Source: Chromobacteriaceae bacterium (GTDB lineage: Bacteria > Pseudomonadota > Gammaproteobacteria > Burkholderiales > Aquaspirillaceae). From it: DNA of 6,152 bases. Positions 5,647-6,152 of the stretch are shown here, one piece after another. The position numbers and the translations under genes are program-made. How positions within the stretch are numbered: position 1 is the first letter of the stretch; each line of letters opens with the position of its first letter. The stretch is from contig JASLDQ010000043.1 of assembly GCA_030151505.1 (NCBI GenBank), positions 1 to 6,152 of the forward strand. Direction: 5' to 3'. The notes under the pieces were generated by a model, which was not told where the DNA came from, did no database searches, and saw only the letters and a list, made by a program, of their open reading frames with translations.

Positions 5647-6152
5647 ATGTCACCTTTGATCGAACGCTTCGTACTGCACTTCGGCGAGATGGGCAGCCGC
5701 TGGGGGGTCAACCGCACGGTGGGGCAGATGTACGCGCTGCTCTTCCTGTCGGAAAAACCGCTCAATGCCGACGATTTCGTCAACGAACTGGGCATCTCCC
5801 GCTCTAACGTCAGCATGGGCCTCAAGGAACTGCAGTCATGGCGGCTGGTGCGCCTCTTGCACCTGCCCGGCGACCGGCGCGATCACTTCACCACGCCGGA
5901 CGACGTATGGGACATCTTCCAGGCGCTAATCGAAGAAAAGCGCCGGCGCGAGATCGACCCGACCCTGTCGCTGTTGCGCGACACGCTGATGGCCGAACCG
6001 GCCGACTCGTCCGAACGCCACGCCCAGCGGCGGATGCATGAGATGCATGCGCTGATCGAGCTGGCGACCGGCTGGTTCGACGACGTGCAGCACCTTGCCG
6101 ACCTTGCTGCCCAGCCGCATCAGGCTGGCCAGCGTGTCGGGCGAGAGGTGCT
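5647..6152 (+). CDS. GbsR/MarR-family winged-helix regulator, 3' end outside window
   Basis: This is a DNA-binding transcriptional regulator of the GbsR-like branch of the MarR superfamily (COG1510 type). The frame is open from the ATG at 5647 to the window edge (168 codons), so the stop is not seen. It begins MSPLIERFVLHFGEMGSRWG, the typical N-terminal helix of the group. The helix-turn-helix runs about residues 36-65, with recognition helix ISRSNVSMGLKELQSW. The wing is HLPGDRRDHFTTP near 73-85, and long helices for dimerisation follow (EEKRRREIDPTLSLLRD). The leader before the ATG is purine-rich (AAAGAAAAGAAA) but has no strong Shine-Dalgarno. The effector and targets are unknown. From about 6095 onward the encoded residues stop resembling the family, and codon use changes; the expected C-terminal helix is found on the opposite strand (see the inverted segment at 6089-6152). 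The gene may therefore be rearranged or the sequence chimeric. Confidence 0.9.
   Translation, partial: MSPLIERFVLHFGEMGSRWGVNRTVGQMYALLFLSEKPLNADDFVNELGISRSNVSMGLKELQSWRLVRLLHLPGDRRDHFTTPDDVWDIFQALIEEKRRREIDPTLSLLRDTLMAEPADSSERHAQRRMHEMHALIELATGWFDDVQHLADLAAQPHQAGQRVGREV
6089..6152. repeat. Inverted-repeat-bounded segment that looks flipped within the regulator gene
   Basis: AGCACCT (6089-6095) and AGGTGCT (6146-6152) are perfect inverted arms around 50 bp. Read as given, the frame yields LADLAAQPHQAGQRVGREV, with seven of 19 codons ending in A or T. Flipped between the arms and in the same phase, it yields SPDTLASLMRLGSKVGK, with all 19 codons ending in G or C. That peptide resembles the usual C-terminal helix of this regulator family. 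The right arm coincides with the window end, so its full length cannot be seen. Either a genuine inversion or a strand-switch chimera would look like this. Confidence 0.7.

Noticed and set aside
5926..6120. Minus-strand reading frame beginning MRLGSKVGKVLHVV
   Set aside because: It is not a gene, because it runs antisense through the regulator. Its first residues are the family-like helix that exposes the apparent inversion, and are reported there.

Overview
The window looks like ordinary chromosome from a GC-rich Gram-negative proteobacterium. A betaproteobacterium, possibly of the Neisseriales/Chromobacteriaceae type, is my best guess. This rests on the FabI, YejA-type and GbsR-type protein sequences, the strong G/C bias at third codon positions and encoded CCA ends on all three tRNAs. 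It is an impression from family knowledge, not a database result.

Layout. (1) 37-2094, plus strand: a membrane sensor histidine kinase with a periplasmic DISMED2-like domain, a seven-helix 7TMR-DISM membrane domain, a coiled coil, and HisKA and HATPase_c domains. It probably follows an upstream gene that lies outside the window. (2) 2247-2280: a bidirectional terminator between the kinase and the convergent tRNA operon. (3) 2331-2628, minus strand: a tRNA operon transcribed Ser(CGA), Arg(ACG), Glu(UUC) from a good sigma-70 promoter at 2662-2690 with a GC-rich discriminator. (4) 2739-4562, minus strand: a YejA-type periplasmic peptide-binding protein with no permease or ATPase genes beside it here. 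(5) A short divergent region of about 93 bp in which the -10 elements of the two promoters appear to overlap. (6) 4656-5450, plus strand: fabI, enoyl-ACP reductase, ended by a strong terminator at 5535-5562. (7) 5647 to the window end, plus strand: a GbsR/MarR-family regulator, preceded by an FNR/ANR-like site at 5583-5596.

These are largely independent units: sensing, tRNA supply, peptide uptake, fatty-acid elongation, and a possibly oxygen-linked regulator. I see no mobile element, CRISPR array or phage gene.

The observation most worth following is at the extreme right end. The last 50-odd bases of the regulator read as a convincing family-like C-terminal helix only when reverse-complemented, and the segment lies exactly between short inverted repeats (AGCACCT / AGGTGCT). 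This is either a real intragenic inversion or a fold-back chimera at a contig end. The bases just past 6152 would separate the two.
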